A stretch of DNA of 64,000 nucleotides from Microvirga rosea (GCF_020595095.1 NZ_JAJDOP010000001.1:372001-436000); one strand, 5' to 3'. Counted from the first letter of the stretch, positions 53,990-63,542 are shown. Notes: a model not told the origin generated them from the sequence alone. Made by a program: numbers and translations.

Positions 53990-54768
53990 GCGCCCTCGCC
54001 GCCCGCTCCCTGTCGGTTCGGCTCGGGCGCAACCAGGCCCTCTCCGGCATCGACCTGACGCTCCCGCCCGGCCGGCTGACGGTTGTCGTCGGACCGAACG
54101 GGGCCGGGAAATCGACGCTCTTGCGGACTCTCGCCGGGCTCATGGCGCCTTCGGAAGGCAGCGCCACCCTCGGCGGCGTGTCGATCTGGACGATGCGCGC
54201 CGCCGAACGGGCGCGAACCATCGCCTATCTGCCGCAGGGCGGGCAGGTGGCTTGGCCCTTGTCGGTGGCAAGCGTCGTGGCCCTTGGGCGCCTTCCCCAT
54301 GGCGAGGCCCCGGACGCCCTTCCGCCCGACGGCCGCGAGGCGGTGGCGGCGGCCATCGCGGCGGTCGGTCTCCAGGGATATGAGGACCGGCCCGCAACGG
54401 AATTGTCGGGGGGCGAGCGTGCCAGGGCGCTCCTCGCACGGGCCTTGGCCACCAGGGCGCCCGTGCTGCTGGTGGACGAGCCGATCGCCGCCCTCGACCC
54501 CCGGCACGAACTCGTGGTGCTGGAGGTACTCAAGGCCCATGCCCGGGCGGGCGCCCTGGTGGTCGCCATCATGCACAACCTGACCCTCGCGGCCCGCTTC
54601 GCCGACGAGATCGTGCTCCTCGACCGCGGCCGTCTGCAGGCGCACGACACGCCATCGGCCGTGCTGACGGAAGAGCGCCTGGCCCGAAGTTTCGGGATCG
54701 CGGCCCATATCGCCCATGAGACCGGTGGGTTCGTGGTCGTGGCCGACCGGCCTCTGCCGCAGACCTGA
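53986..54768 (+). CDS. ABC transporter ATP-binding protein (FecE/BtuD type)
   Basis: 260 residues. Walker A VGPNGAGKSTLLRTLAG, signature LSGGERARALLARAL, Walker B PVLLVDEPIAALDP, H-loop AIMHNLTLA. Partner of the permease by ATGA coupling. Paralogous to hmuV by motif series. Substrate is probably an iron or cobalamin complex. Confidence 0.9.
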   Translation: MSALAARSLSVRLGRNQALSGIDLTLPPGRLTVVVGPNGAGKSTLLRTLAGLMAPSEGSATLGGVSIWTMRAAERARTIAYLPQGGQVAWPLSVASVVALGRLPHGEAPDALPPDGREAVAAAIAAVGLQGYEDRPATELSGGERARALLARALATRAPVLLVDEPIAALDPRHELVVLEVLKAHARAGALVVAIMHNLTLAARFADEIVLLDRGRLQAHDTPSAVLTEERLARSFGIAAHIAHETGGFVVVADRPLPQT

Positions 54769-54866
54769 GGGTTCTTCCGCCGGAGCCGAACGGTCGGAGA
54801 AACAGCCTTACATTGACAAAGCCCCGGCCCCGGCGGATACCGCCTTGCTCCACGTGACAAGAGCCC

Positions 54867-56828
54867 ATGACCAGGCAGGATTTCAAGAAAGTACTTATTG
54901 TCGTGCATGATCTCGTGATGACGGCGATCGCCGTTCTCGCGACGTTTTTCGTGCGCTTCGACGGCATTCTTCTCGACGAGCGCTTGCGCCTGCTGCCTGT
55001 CTTCCTGCCACCCTTCGTGGCCTTCGCGGGTGTCGTATACTGGTTCTTCCAGCTCTACCGGTCCAAGTGGCGCTTCGCGTCCCTGCCCGATCTGTTCAAC
55101 ATCTTCCGGGCCACGACCGTCCTGGCCCTGACGCTCCTCGTCATCGATTACGTGCTGGTGTCGCCGCAGCTGCTCGGCGCCTTCTTCTTCGGCAAGATCA
55201 CCATCGCCCTCTACTGGCTGATCCAGATGTTCCTGCTGGGCGGTCCGCGCCTCGCCTTCCGGTATGTGAAGTACGCGCGCTCCCGCAACACCATCGAGCG
55301 CGACGCCAACACGCCGACCCTGCTGCTCGGCCGCGGCAGCGACACGGAAGTGGTGCTGCGGGCGATCGAGTCCGGCGCGGTCAAGCGGCTGCAGCCGAAA
55401 GGCGTCCTGTCCTATCGGTCGGATGAGCTCGGCCAGTCGATCCGCGGCGTTCCGGTTCTCGGCACCTTTGCCGATCTGGATCAGGTGATTCAGGACTTCC
55501 AGGAGCGCGGCGTTCCGATCCGCCGCCTCGTCGCCACCCCGAGCGCCTTGGCGCCGGAAGCCCATCCGGACATGCTTCTCGCCCGCGCCCGCCGCCTCGG
55601 TCTGCCCCTGGTGCGCGTCACCAGCCTGGGCGAGGGCATGCGCGATGCGGAACTGGCGCCCCTCGAGATCGAGGATCTGCTCCTGCGTCCCACGGTTCAG
55701 ATCGACCGGGGACGCCTGGAGAATTTCATTCGCGGCAAGCGCGTGCTGGTGACGGGAGGCGGCGGCTCCATCGGATCCGAGATCTGCACCCGCGTCGTCG
55801 CTTTTGGGGCCAGCCACCTGCTCATCGTCGAGAGTTCCGAGCCGTCCCTGCACAACATCCTGGAAAACCCCACGCTCCTGTCCAGCGACACGGACGTGGA
55901 CGGTGTCCTGGCGGATGTGCGCGACCGCGAGCGTATTCGCGAGATCATGGCCGGCTTCCGCCCGGATGTGGTTTTCCACGCCGCCGCCCTCAAGCATGTT
56001 CCGTATCTCGAGCGGAACTGGACCGAGGGGATCAAGACAAACGTGTTCGGCTCCGTGAACGTCGCGGATGCGGCGGTGGAGGTCGAGGCCAGCGCCATCG
56101 TGATCATTTCCACCGACAAGGCCATCGATCCCGTGTCGATGCTCGGCGCCACCAAGCGCATCGCCGAAATGTACGGGCAGGCCCTGGACGCCGAATTCAT
56201 GGACCGGAACCGGGCGACCCGCCTCATCGCCGTGCGTTTCGGAAACGTGCTCGGCTCCGTCGGGTCCGTGGTGCCGAAGTTCAAGGCTCAGATTGCCCGC
56301 GGCGGTCCGGTGACCGTGACCCACCCAGACATGGTGCGATACTTTATGACCACCCGCGAGGCCGCGGACCTGGTGCTCACCTCCGCGTCCCATGCGGATG
56401 CGGAAGGACGGCGGCTGACGGAAGGCGCCAGGAGCGACGATCGCACGTCGATCTACGTGCTGAAGATGGGTCAGCCGGTTCGGATATACGAGCTGGCGGA
56501 ACGGATGATCCGCCTCGCGGGCTACGAGCCCGGCGAGGAGATCGAAATCTCGGTGACCGGCACCCGGCCGGGCGAGCGCCTGCACGAGATCCTCTTCGCC
56601 CGGGAGGAGCCCCGCGCCGAGATCGGCGTTGACGGCGTCATGGCGGCGCGGCCGATCTTCGCCGACCGCGAACGGGTCCAGGTCTGGCTCGAACGACTGG
56701 CAAAGGCCGTGAAGGCCGGAGACCGGGCGGCCGCCGAGGAGGTGTTTGAAGAGGCGATTCCGGAATTCACCCGGCGGACGAAGACGCCTGAGCTGCCAGC
56801 CGCGCCAGCCCGTCTCGCGTCGCAATAA
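54867..56828 (+). CDS. CapD/FlaA1-like nucleotide-sugar dehydratase/epimerase, membrane-anchored
   Basis: 653 residues. Four hydrophobic spans in the first 125 residues, then two domains: a Rossmann-like CoA-binding region (about 135-270) and a dehydratase SDR with VLVTGGGGSIGSEICTRVV, KHVPYLERNWTEGIKTNVFG, STDKAIDPVSMLGATKR. The SDR-type Ser/Met/Lys substitution is typical of UDP-sugar C4/C6 dehydratases. Acts on UDP-GlcNAc-type sugars at the inner membrane. Its 3' end overlaps the convergent epimerase by 62 bp. Confidence 0.92.
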   Translation: MTRQDFKKVLIVVHDLVMTAIAVLATFFVRFDGILLDERLRLLPVFLPPFVAFAGVVYWFFQLYRSKWRFASLPDLFNIFRATTVLALTLLVIDYVLVSPQLLGAFFFGKITIALYWLIQMFLLGGPRLAFRYVKYARSRNTIERDANTPTLLLGRGSDTEVVLRAIESGAVKRLQPKGVLSYRSDELGQSIRGVPVLGTFADLDQVIQDFQERGVPIRRLVATPSALAPEAHPDMLLARARRLGLPLVRVTSLGEGMRDAELAPLEIEDLLLRPTVQIDRGRLENFIRGKRVLVTGGGGSIGSEICTRVVAFGASHLLIVESSEPSLHNILENPTLLSSDTDVDGVLADVRDRERIREIMAGFRPDVVFHAAALKHVPYLERNWTEGIKTNVFGSVNVADAAVEVEASAIVIISTDKAIDPVSMLGATKRIAEMYGQALDAEFMDRNRATRLIAVRFGNVLGSVGSVVPKFKAQIARGGPVTVTHPDMVRYFMTTREAADLVLTSASHADAEGRRLTEGARSDDRTSIYVLKMGQPVRIYELAERMIRLAGYEPGEEIEISVTGTRPGERLHEILFAREEPRAEIGVDGVMAARPIFADRERVQVWLERLAKAVKAGDRAAAEEVFEEAIPEFTRRTKTPELPAAPARLASQ

Positions 56829-57702
56829 CCGGTTCCCAGCCGATCTGTCTCAAGGCGGCCGGACTGGCCACGAGGGAGCCGGCCAGCCGTTCATAGGCCT
56901 CGTGACGTCCGGCCAGTGACGCGGCGGCTTTCAGGAGCATGGCCGGAACCGGAATGAGACCCGGCCCGCGATTGAGCCCGGCCCGCAAGGCCGTGACGAT
57001 GTCCGGGACGGATACGGGCTCCGGGTCCGCCACGATGAACGGCCGCCGCAACGTGCCCTCGACCTTGAGAATCGCGTCCACCGCCGCCGTCAGGTTGTCG
57101 AGGGACAGAAGAGAGCGCCGGGCCCGCAAGCCGCCGAGCGGCAAGGGCCAGGGCGACTGGGCCAGGGACAGGAGCGCCGCCATGTTGCCCTTCACGCCCG
57201 GACCATAGACCAGGACCGGCCGCAGGGCCGCCCAATCGATTCCGAGATCCGCAAGGCCCCGTTCGGCCTCGAGCTTCGAGCGCCCGTAGGGGTCTGTCGG
57301 CTCCGGCGGGAGATCCTCCGTCAGCACGCCCGCCGCCACGGGTCCGCTTTGGGCCCGGATGGAGGACAGGAAAACGAAGCGCTTCACGCCGGCCCGCTCG
57401 GCGGCCTGGGCCAGCCTGATCGTTCCTTGCGTGTTGATGGCGCGATAATCGTCCTCCGGCAGGCCCGACATGGCATGGGCGAGGCCTGCGGAGTGGATTA
57501 CGGCGTCCACATCGCGCAGAGCCGCCGCCATGTTGAAGGGCTGCGCAATGTCGCCGATCACGGCGCTCGCGGCGCCGGCCGGGACGTCGGCGGGACGGCG
57601 GAGAAGGACGCGGACCCGATAGCCGCGCTTCGGCAGCTCCGTGAGCAGATGGCGGCCGATAAAGCCGGTCGCGCCGGTCAGGGCGATCAGCGGGGTATTC
57701 AT
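56767..57702 (-). CDS. NAD-dependent epimerase (GalE/WbpP-like)
   Basis: 311 residues from MNTPLIALTGATGFIGRHLL; ATG overlaps the GT4 gene's stop (ATGA). Extended SDR: GATGFIG motif, YGRSKLEAERGLADLGIDWA, RPVLVYGPGVKGNM and Ser (SSIRAQSG). Likely modifies nucleotide sugars. The 3' end shares 62 bp with the CapD-like gene. Confidence 0.85.
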   Translation of the reverse strand: MNTPLIALTGATGFIGRHLLTELPKRGYRVRVLLRRPADVPAGAASAVIGDIAQPFNMAAALRDVDAVIHSAGLAHAMSGLPEDDYRAINTQGTIRLAQAAERAGVKRFVFLSSIRAQSGPVAAGVLTEDLPPEPTDPYGRSKLEAERGLADLGIDWAALRPVLVYGPGVKGNMAALLSLAQSPWPLPLGGLRARRSLLSLDNLTAAVDAILKVEGTLRRPFIVADPEPVSVPDIVTALRAGLNRGPGLIPVPAMLLKAAASLAGRHEAYERLAGSLVASPAALRQIGWEPVIATRDGLARLAAQASSSAG

Positions 57703-58784
57703 CGGGCAAACTCCGGACGCGGACGGGAAAAGTGCCTGAGCATCAGGCCGACCAGGATCAGCCCTGCGGCCAGGGCCGGAAGCTGAACCGCCGGTGCGGG
57801 CCAGACAAGGGTTATGGCGGCCAGTCCCGCGAGGACAAGGTTCAGACAGAACACATGCGCGCTCACGGCCAGGGCCGAGAACCCGTTGTCGGTGGCCTTC
57901 TGGTAGAAATGGCTGCGATGGGCCTCCCACACCTTCTCTCCGCGGGCAAGCCGCCGCAGGAGCGTGATGGTGGCGTCCATCAGGTAGTAGAGCGGCAGCA
58001 GGAGGCCGGCCGCGAACGCGCCGTTCCGCGCGAGCATCAGGAGCAGCCATCCCACCATGAGGCCGATGGGCAGCGAGCCGACATCGCCCAGGAAGAGCCG
58101 GGCCACGGGCTTGTTGAAGACGGCAAAGCCGAGCAGCGCTCCGCAAAGGGCGCTCGCGAGCAGCGGGCCGGAACCCAGGGTGAAAATCGCGAACGGCCCG
58201 TCGACATGGAGACCCAGGAAGGTCAGGAACGCCGTGATCGGGACCATCTCGGCGACGGTGATCCAGTCGAGCCCGTCCATGAAGTTGACGAGGTTCACGA
58301 ACCAGACACCGCCGACGATCAGGATCGTGGTTTCAAGCCAGAACGGCACGATGTCCGGCAAAAGCCGGACCTTCGCGGCCATAACAACCAGGAAGACCGC
58401 GAGGAACTGCAGGATCAGCCTCGGAACCGCCGGAAGGGGACGAATATCGTCGCAGGCTCCGACCAGGGCCAGCAGGGTCGCGGCTCCCAGCACCACGACC
58501 ACCGGGTCCCGGCTCAGATGGAATGACAGCAGCCCGCGCAGACCCATGTCGGCGCAGGCGCATTCGGGAGCCCAGGGGGAGAATACGGCGCCGGCGATCA
58601 CCACGATCAGCACCGCAGCCATGATGGCGATGCCCCCGCCCTGCGGGGTCGGCGTCTTGTGGCTGGAGCGCGCGTTGGGGCGCGCCAGGGCATAGCGAAC
58701 GAGCAGCGGCCTCAGCACAAGGATCAGGATCACCGTCAGCAGGGCCGCCGCCGGAATGCCCAGGAGGGAGTGATCAGCCAGCAT
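57699..58784 (-). CDS. Glycosyl-phosphotransferase (WecA/MraY-like, GT4)
   Basis: 361 residues from MLADHSLLGIPAA, about ten membrane spans. Family motifs: SSHKTPTPQGGGIAI, the Asp-Asp of DDIRPLPAVPRLILQF, NLVNFMDGLDWITV (Mg/UDP binding) and AHRSHFYQKATDNG. Links a sugar-phosphate to undecaprenyl phosphate as first step in polysaccharide assembly. Overlaps the epimerases on both sides, so forms one leftward operon. Confidence 0.9.
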   Translation of the reverse strand: MLADHSLLGIPAAALLTVILILVLRPLLVRYALARPNARSSHKTPTPQGGGIAIMAAVLIVVIAGAVFSPWAPECACADMGLRGLLSFHLSRDPVVVVLGAATLLALVGACDDIRPLPAVPRLILQFLAVFLVVMAAKVRLLPDIVPFWLETTILIVGGVWFVNLVNFMDGLDWITVAEMVPITAFLTFLGLHVDGPFAIFTLGSGPLLASALCGALLGFAVFNKPVARLFLGDVGSLPIGLMVGWLLLMLARNGAFAAGLLLPLYYLMDATITLLRRLARGEKVWEAHRSHFYQKATDNGFSALAVSAHVFCLNLVLAGLAAITLVWPAPAVQLPALAAGLILVGLMLRHFSRPRPEFAR

Positions 58785-59781
58785 GATAGTCCCTGTACCA
58801 GGCCACGAACCGGCGAACGCCCTCCTCCAGGGAGGTCGCGGGCGCAAAGCCCACGTCGCGGCGCAGATCAGAGACATCGGCACGGGTTTCCAGCACGTCT
58901 CCCGGGGGCAGGGGCTTGTCGACCCGGATCGCTTTCCGGCCGAGAGCATCCTCGATCAGCGCAATCAGCCGATTCACCTCTTCCGGATGGTCGTTGCCGA
59001 TGTTGTAGACCCGGTGCGGCGCGCTGCTGGTGGCCGGATCGGGGTCGATCGCGTTCCAGGAAGGATCGCCGCTCGCCCGGCGGTCGACGAGGCGCACGAT
59101 GCCTTCCACGATATCGTCCACGTAGGTGAAGTCGCGCCAGACCTTTCCGGCATTCGCCACCTGGATTTCCCGGCCCTCCGCGATGGCGCGGGTGAAGGTG
59201 TAGACCGCCATGTCAGGACGCCCCCAGGGGCCGTAGACCGTGAAGAAGCGCAGGCCCGTGGCCGGCAGGCCGAAGAGGTGGGCATAGGAATGCGCCAGCA
59301 TCTCGTTGGCCCGTTTCGTGGCGGCATAGACGCTGATCGGGTGGTCCGCCATGTCGTGCTCGGAAAAGGGCAGCTTGCGATTGGCGCCGTAGACCGAACT
59401 CGACGAGGCATAGACCAGGTGCTGGACGCCCGCGTGCCGGCAAGCCTCCAGCATGTTCACGAAGGCGACAAGGTTCGATCTCGCATAGGGCGTCACGTCG
59501 ACGAAGCGGACGCCGGGCTGGGCCGCCAGATGGATGACCCGTTCAAAGCGGTGGCGTCGGAAAAGGTCCTGCGTGGCGCCCTGATCGGCAAGGTCGACCC
59601 GTTCCGGCACGAAGGCGTTGTGCGGCGTGAGCTTGGCGAAACGCGCTTCCTTCAGGCTCACGTCGTAATAGGGCGTGAAACTATCCACGCCGACGACCTG
59701 GTGGCCGTCCCTCAGAAGCCTTTCGGCCACGTGAAAGCCGATGAAGCCGGCAGCGCCGGTCACGAGAATGGGTGCTGACAT
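58774..59781 (-). CDS. UDP-glucuronate 4-epimerase-like
   Basis: 335 residues. TGAAGFIGFHVAERL cofactor motif, YYDVSLKEARFAKL, SSSSVYGANRKLPFSEHD, catalytic Tyr-Lys in SVYAATKRANE, GLRFFTVYGPWGRPDMAVYT. This series matches LspL/CapI-type UDP-glucuronate epimerases. Provides UDP-galacturonate for LPS or capsule. First gene of the leftward polysaccharide operon. Confidence 0.9.
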   Translation of the reverse strand: MSAPILVTGAAGFIGFHVAERLLRDGHQVVGVDSFTPYYDVSLKEARFAKLTPHNAFVPERVDLADQGATQDLFRRHRFERVIHLAAQPGVRFVDVTPYARSNLVAFVNMLEACRHAGVQHLVYASSSSVYGANRKLPFSEHDMADHPISVYAATKRANEMLAHSYAHLFGLPATGLRFFTVYGPWGRPDMAVYTFTRAIAEGREIQVANAGKVWRDFTYVDDIVEGIVRLVDRRASGDPSWNAIDPDPATSSAPHRVYNIGNDHPEEVNRLIALIEDALGRKAIRVDKPLPPGDVLETRADVSDLRRDVGFAPATSLEEGVRRFVAWYRDYHAG

Positions 59782-59851
59782 CGAGGATTAAGGCCCGCTG
59801 TGTGGTCGATCCGCGTTGCTGGAGAGAAAGGGGGGCCCGTTCTCTCCTGCT

Positions 59852-60784
59852 CTAAACGGCCGGCACCTTAGCGGCGTTTGCTTCTTTCGCAACCGTCTCG
59901 CCGGTCGCGGGGGCGAAAGAAACGGTCTGGCGCTCGCGCGCCACGAAGGAGGACGGCATCACCTTCTGCATGTCGGCCTCGGCCGCCTTCAGGAAGGCGT
60001 CGTCATGCCCGGGATAGAGGTGGAAGATCGCCAGGGTCTTCACGTGGGCGGCCTGCGCCAGCTCCACCCCCTTCTGCCAGGTGGAATGGCCCCAGCCCCT
60101 GCAATGGGGATATTCCACGTCGGAGAACATCCCGTCGTAGATCAGCAGGTCGGTGTCCCGGATGAACGCGGCAAGGTCCGGGTCGGGCCACGGGTCGCTG
60201 TGCTCGAGATCGCTGATGTAGCAGACGCTGCGTCCGGCATGTTCGAACCGATATCCGGTGGCGCCGCCGGGGTGATTGAGCCGATGGGTGGCGACGGTGG
60301 TGCCGTCCGCAAAGGCGAGGGTTTCGCCGGCCTTGAAGCCGTGGTGCTCGAAATTCGCCGGAAGCTGGTCGAGGCGGACCGGGAACAGCGGGGGCGCATA
60401 AAGGCGCTCCAGGGCCGCCTGCGCGCTTTCTCCGTCGAGATTGCCGCAATAGGTCCTGATTGTCCGATCGCTGCTCAAAAGGACCGGTTTGAAGAAGGGC
60501 ATCCCGCAGATATGGTCGAGATGCAGATGGCTGAAGAGAAGGTCGATCTCGTTCGGAGCGTTGGCGCCGAGTTCGGCCCCGAGGGCCGCGATGCCGCTTC
60601 CCGCATCGACCACGAAAAGGCGATCGCCGCACCGGATCTCCACGCAGGCGGTGTGAGAGCCGAACTCCACGAAATTGGGACCTGACGCGCAGGTCGAGCC
60701 CCGAGTCCCCCAGAAACGAATCCGGAGCGGTTCGGAGGATGCGGCACGCCTGACCATGTCAAGACAATCGCTGATCTGGAACAC
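59852..60784 (-). CDS. Metallo-beta-lactamase-fold hydrolase
   Basis: 310 residues (Met10, 60,757, is an alternative start). Metal-binding motif SHLHLDH, His86, His88, Asp90 and His91; further ligands in YISDLEHSD and FHLYPGHDD. FWGTRGSTCASGPNFVEFGS at the N-terminus resembles the group of MBL proteins linked to signalling or cyclic-nucleotide hydrolysis. Lies 57 bp downstream of the pseudo-ABC gene on the same strand, so probably cotranscribed. Confidence 0.85.
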   Translation of the reverse strand: MFQISDCLDMVRRAASSEPLRIRFWGTRGSTCASGPNFVEFGSHTACVEIRCGDRLFVVDAGSGIAALGAELGANAPNEIDLLFSHLHLDHICGMPFFKPVLLSSDRTIRTYCGNLDGESAQAALERLYAPPLFPVRLDQLPANFEHHGFKAGETLAFADGTTVATHRLNHPGGATGYRFEHAGRSVCYISDLEHSDPWPDPDLAAFIRDTDLLIYDGMFSDVEYPHCRGWGHSTWQKGVELAQAAHVKTLAIFHLYPGHDDAFLKAAEADMQKVMPSSFVARERQTVSFAPATGETVAKEANAAKVPAV

Positions 60785-60841
60785 GGCGCATGTGCGCTAA
60801 CGCACATGATCGAGCAGATCGGGGGGTGGTCGCCAACTTGC

Positions 60842-63367
60842 TCATGCGGTCAAAGCCTCCGGCTGCTGCGTACGCGTATCTTCCACGGGTTCGCCCCTTT
60901 CGAAACGGATAACCGAATCGAAGGGCGGATGATCCATCGCGGGGGTAATTTCCGGCGTGACCAGAATGAGGCCCCGGCCGATCATGGCCCGGCGCAGGTC
61001 CGCCACGAGCCGGTCGGCCGCAGGGCCGGGCAGGCCGTCGAGGGCGCGCTGGACGACGAGGATATCCGGCCGGCGGACCAGGCATCTTACCACGTCGATG
61101 GCGGCGATCTCGCTCAAGGTCAGGTCGGACCCCTGCACGTCGATGGGCATGGTGAGGCCGATGCGGGAGATGTCGCCGTCCAGCCCCCGGTCCGTCAGGA
61201 CCCGGCGGATGACTCTCTGCACCGATTCCGCGGCGCCGGCCTGATCGGCGGCGATCCTGCCGAAGAGAAGGTTGTCCTGGACGCTGGCCGCGGTGCACAG
61301 GCGGCTCTCGTCGTAGAATTCGATGGCGGGCTGAAGGCTGACCGGCAGCATGCGGGTGAAATCCGCCCGCGCGGCGACGATCCGCGCTTCCATGCCGGAA
61401 TCGAGCAATCCGAGGCGATGGCGGCTCTCGTTGTACAAAAGCGCAAGGCCGATCAGCCTTTCCTGGTCGCGTCCGGTTTGAATCCCGCGTCGGTTTTCCT
61501 TCCGCCGCTCCACCAGGTCCTCGAAATAGGTGCGGTCCGAGGCCGAGAAGAACGAGAACCGCTCGAACAGGGGGTGCCCGTCCGGAATATCGGCGAAGAT
61601 CTCGATCATGCTCGTCGCGATGGACAAACCGATGCGCGCGAGCGGCTTCGTCAGGTCCTCGGCCTCCAGGATGGCCCGCACGAAGGGATGACCCGCGAGA
61701 CGGTCCTCCCGGAACGTGTCGCCGATCGCCTTGCCGAACAGGAGGTTCTCGCCGATGGTCGCATACCGGTTGTAGCGCTCGGCGTTGAACGGATCGACGA
61801 ACCGGTCGAGCCCTTCCTGGGCCAGGGCTTTTCGCACGTCCCGCCTGGTTTCGACGAGTGCCGCCGCGGTCTGCGGCTCGTGCTTCGGATCGACGGTTCC
61901 CGAAAGCCCCCTGGCGTGGATCAGGCGATCGAGGCCGGCGGTCACGATGGCGTCGGAAAGGCGTCTGTCGAGTTCGGCCGCGGGCGCGGTCGCCCCATAG
62001 ATCAGGTTGTCCCGCATGGATCCGGGGATCAGCACCGTATCTCCCGCCAGGGCGATCCGGTGGGCACGGGATACGGGATCCGCGGTGTTCAGATCGACGC
62101 CCCCATAGGTCAGCTGTCCGGTGGACGGCGCCAGCTGGCCGCCGATCAGGGCCGCGAGAACCCGGGGTCCCGCATCTCCATCGCCGACCAGGGCCACATG
62201 GGACGGGAAGGTGAGGTGGAGGTCGACGCCCGTGACCCGAGCGCCGCTGGCCGGATCGTAGGCCGAAATCCCCTGTGCCACGAGAGCCCCGTTCTGCGGC
62301 AGCGGCGTGGCGGCGGGCAGCCGGTCCCGCGGTTGCAGGGACGACAGGCTCTGCACCAGTTCGGACAGCAGCAGGCGGGTCCGGTCCACGATCTGCTGCC
62401 ATTGCACAAGCTCACGGATCCCGAAGGCCGCCAGCGAGGCCGCCAGGGCCGAGGCCGCCAGGGCGCCTGCGGTCAGCGGTTGCGCCGGCAACAGCCATGT
62501 GCCGACCGAGAGAACCGCGAGAGGCGCCAGGAGAAGCGCGGCGGCCGCGAAGGAATCGGCGAGGGCGAGACGGCGCTCCCGGGAAACCACGGGGCGGTGG
62601 CGCTGCTTGAGAACCTTGCCGATCCGTTCCCGCTCGAAGGTGGCCGTGCCGTGGGCCCGCAGGGCGGGCAGGCGGTGAACGAGGTCGGACCAGGCGGTTT
62701 CGATCCTCTCCCCTTCGCGGCGCCGGACATTGGCGGTCTCGGCCCTTTGAACCATCCGGCGGGCGTTGAGAACGCCGCCGAGGCCGAGCATCACGGCCAG
62801 GGTGAGGCCCAGCCGCCAGTCCACCACGAGCACGTACGCGAAGCACAGGCCGATCATGCCGCCCTGGCGGACGGAGGAGATGAGGGCCGAGCCGAGGATT
62901 CCGCTTTCCCGCGACAGGGTTTCGCTCGCCAGCTGGGTCGCTGCCGCGATGTCGGCGCCGGCGGCCGGGGATGCCTTGAGGACGATGTCCAGCATCCGCG
63001 ACAGGATCCGCTCCAGGGTCTGCGACCGGATGCCCACCGTGATCCAGTTGAGAAGCGTCAGGCTGATGGCGATCAAGACCGGAACCAGAACCGCGGCCCC
63101 GATGGCGGCCCGGATATGGGCGTCCGGGCTCAAGGCGAAGCCTGAAAAGACCACGACGGATTCCCGTCCGACCATGGCCGGGAGGTTGAAGACGATCGGC
63201 AGAAACGGGGCGGACGGATTTGTCGCACCGACCGCCAGGTCGACGACGGTACGGATCAGATGAAAGCCCAAGACGAGCAGAATCCCGGTGATCGCCAGCA
63301 CCAGGAAACCCAGCAGGTGGCGGGCGGGATTGGTCTTCCAGGCAAGGCGCAGCGGATCGCGCTCCAT
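60842..63367 (-). CDS. ABC-exporter-shaped protein with degenerate ATPase
   Basis: 841 residues, GGAG seven bases before ATG. N-terminal membrane region has spans at about 18-45, 88-112, 165-205 and 268-318, with an ABC-transporter-like LDIVLKASPAAGADIAAATQ coupling region. A nucleotide-binding-like domain starts near 355 but every ATPase motif is broken. Walker A reads GDGDAGPR (395-402, catalytic Lys absent); signature reads LSEIAA (751-756); Walker B reads ILVVQRAL (769-776, Asp-Glu replaced by Gln-Arg); the H-loop His is missing. The D/E-N-L-I/L-Y/F-G motif that normally follows the Q-loop once appears three times (453, 540, 698). It is probably not an active ATP-driven transporter. Confidence 0.75.
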   Translation of the reverse strand: MERDPLRLAWKTNPARHLLGFLVLAITGILLVLGFHLIRTVVDLAVGATNPSAPFLPIVFNLPAMVGRESVVVFSGFALSPDAHIRAAIGAAVLVPVLIAISLTLLNWITVGIRSQTLERILSRMLDIVLKASPAAGADIAAATQLASETLSRESGILGSALISSVRQGGMIGLCFAYVLVVDWRLGLTLAVMLGLGGVLNARRMVQRAETANVRRREGERIETAWSDLVHRLPALRAHGTATFERERIGKVLKQRHRPVVSRERRLALADSFAAAALLLAPLAVLSVGTWLLPAQPLTAGALAASALAASLAAFGIRELVQWQQIVDRTRLLLSELVQSLSSLQPRDRLPAATPLPQNGALVAQGISAYDPASGARVTGVDLHLTFPSHVALVGDGDAGPRVLAALIGGQLAPSTGQLTYGGVDLNTADPVSRAHRIALAGDTVLIPGSMRDNLIYGATAPAAELDRRLSDAIVTAGLDRLIHARGLSGTVDPKHEPQTAAALVETRRDVRKALAQEGLDRFVDPFNAERYNRYATIGENLLFGKAIGDTFREDRLAGHPFVRAILEAEDLTKPLARIGLSIATSMIEIFADIPDGHPLFERFSFFSASDRTYFEDLVERRKENRRGIQTGRDQERLIGLALLYNESRHRLGLLDSGMEARIVAARADFTRMLPVSLQPAIEFYDESRLCTAASVQDNLLFGRIAADQAGAAESVQRVIRRVLTDRGLDGDISRIGLTMPIDVQGSDLTLSEIAAIDVVRCLVRRPDILVVQRALDGLPGPAADRLVADLRRAMIGRGLILVTPEITPAMDHPPFDSVIRFERGEPVEDTRTQQPEALTA

Positions 63368-63542
63368 GACAGCTCCAGGACGTCGTCGTCTGGTGCGACG
63401 TTAGCCAAGCCGTGCGGCGAGGACCAGAGGGGTCGGGCCAGGATCTGGATAAAGTTCGTCGCAAACCCCTCGCCGCTTTCGGCGACCTCCCTATGTGTCA
63501 CACCACGCCGGATTTCGCGGCCGGAGATCGTCGACAGCCGCC

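Noticed and set aside
60806..63145. 779-codon plus-strand frame over the pseudo-ABC gene
   Set aside because: Considered because the sense protein is itself unusual. However, the plus frame has biased His/Arg/Gln/Glu content and no domain pattern; the minus frame has membrane spans, a ribosome site and transporter-like organisation.
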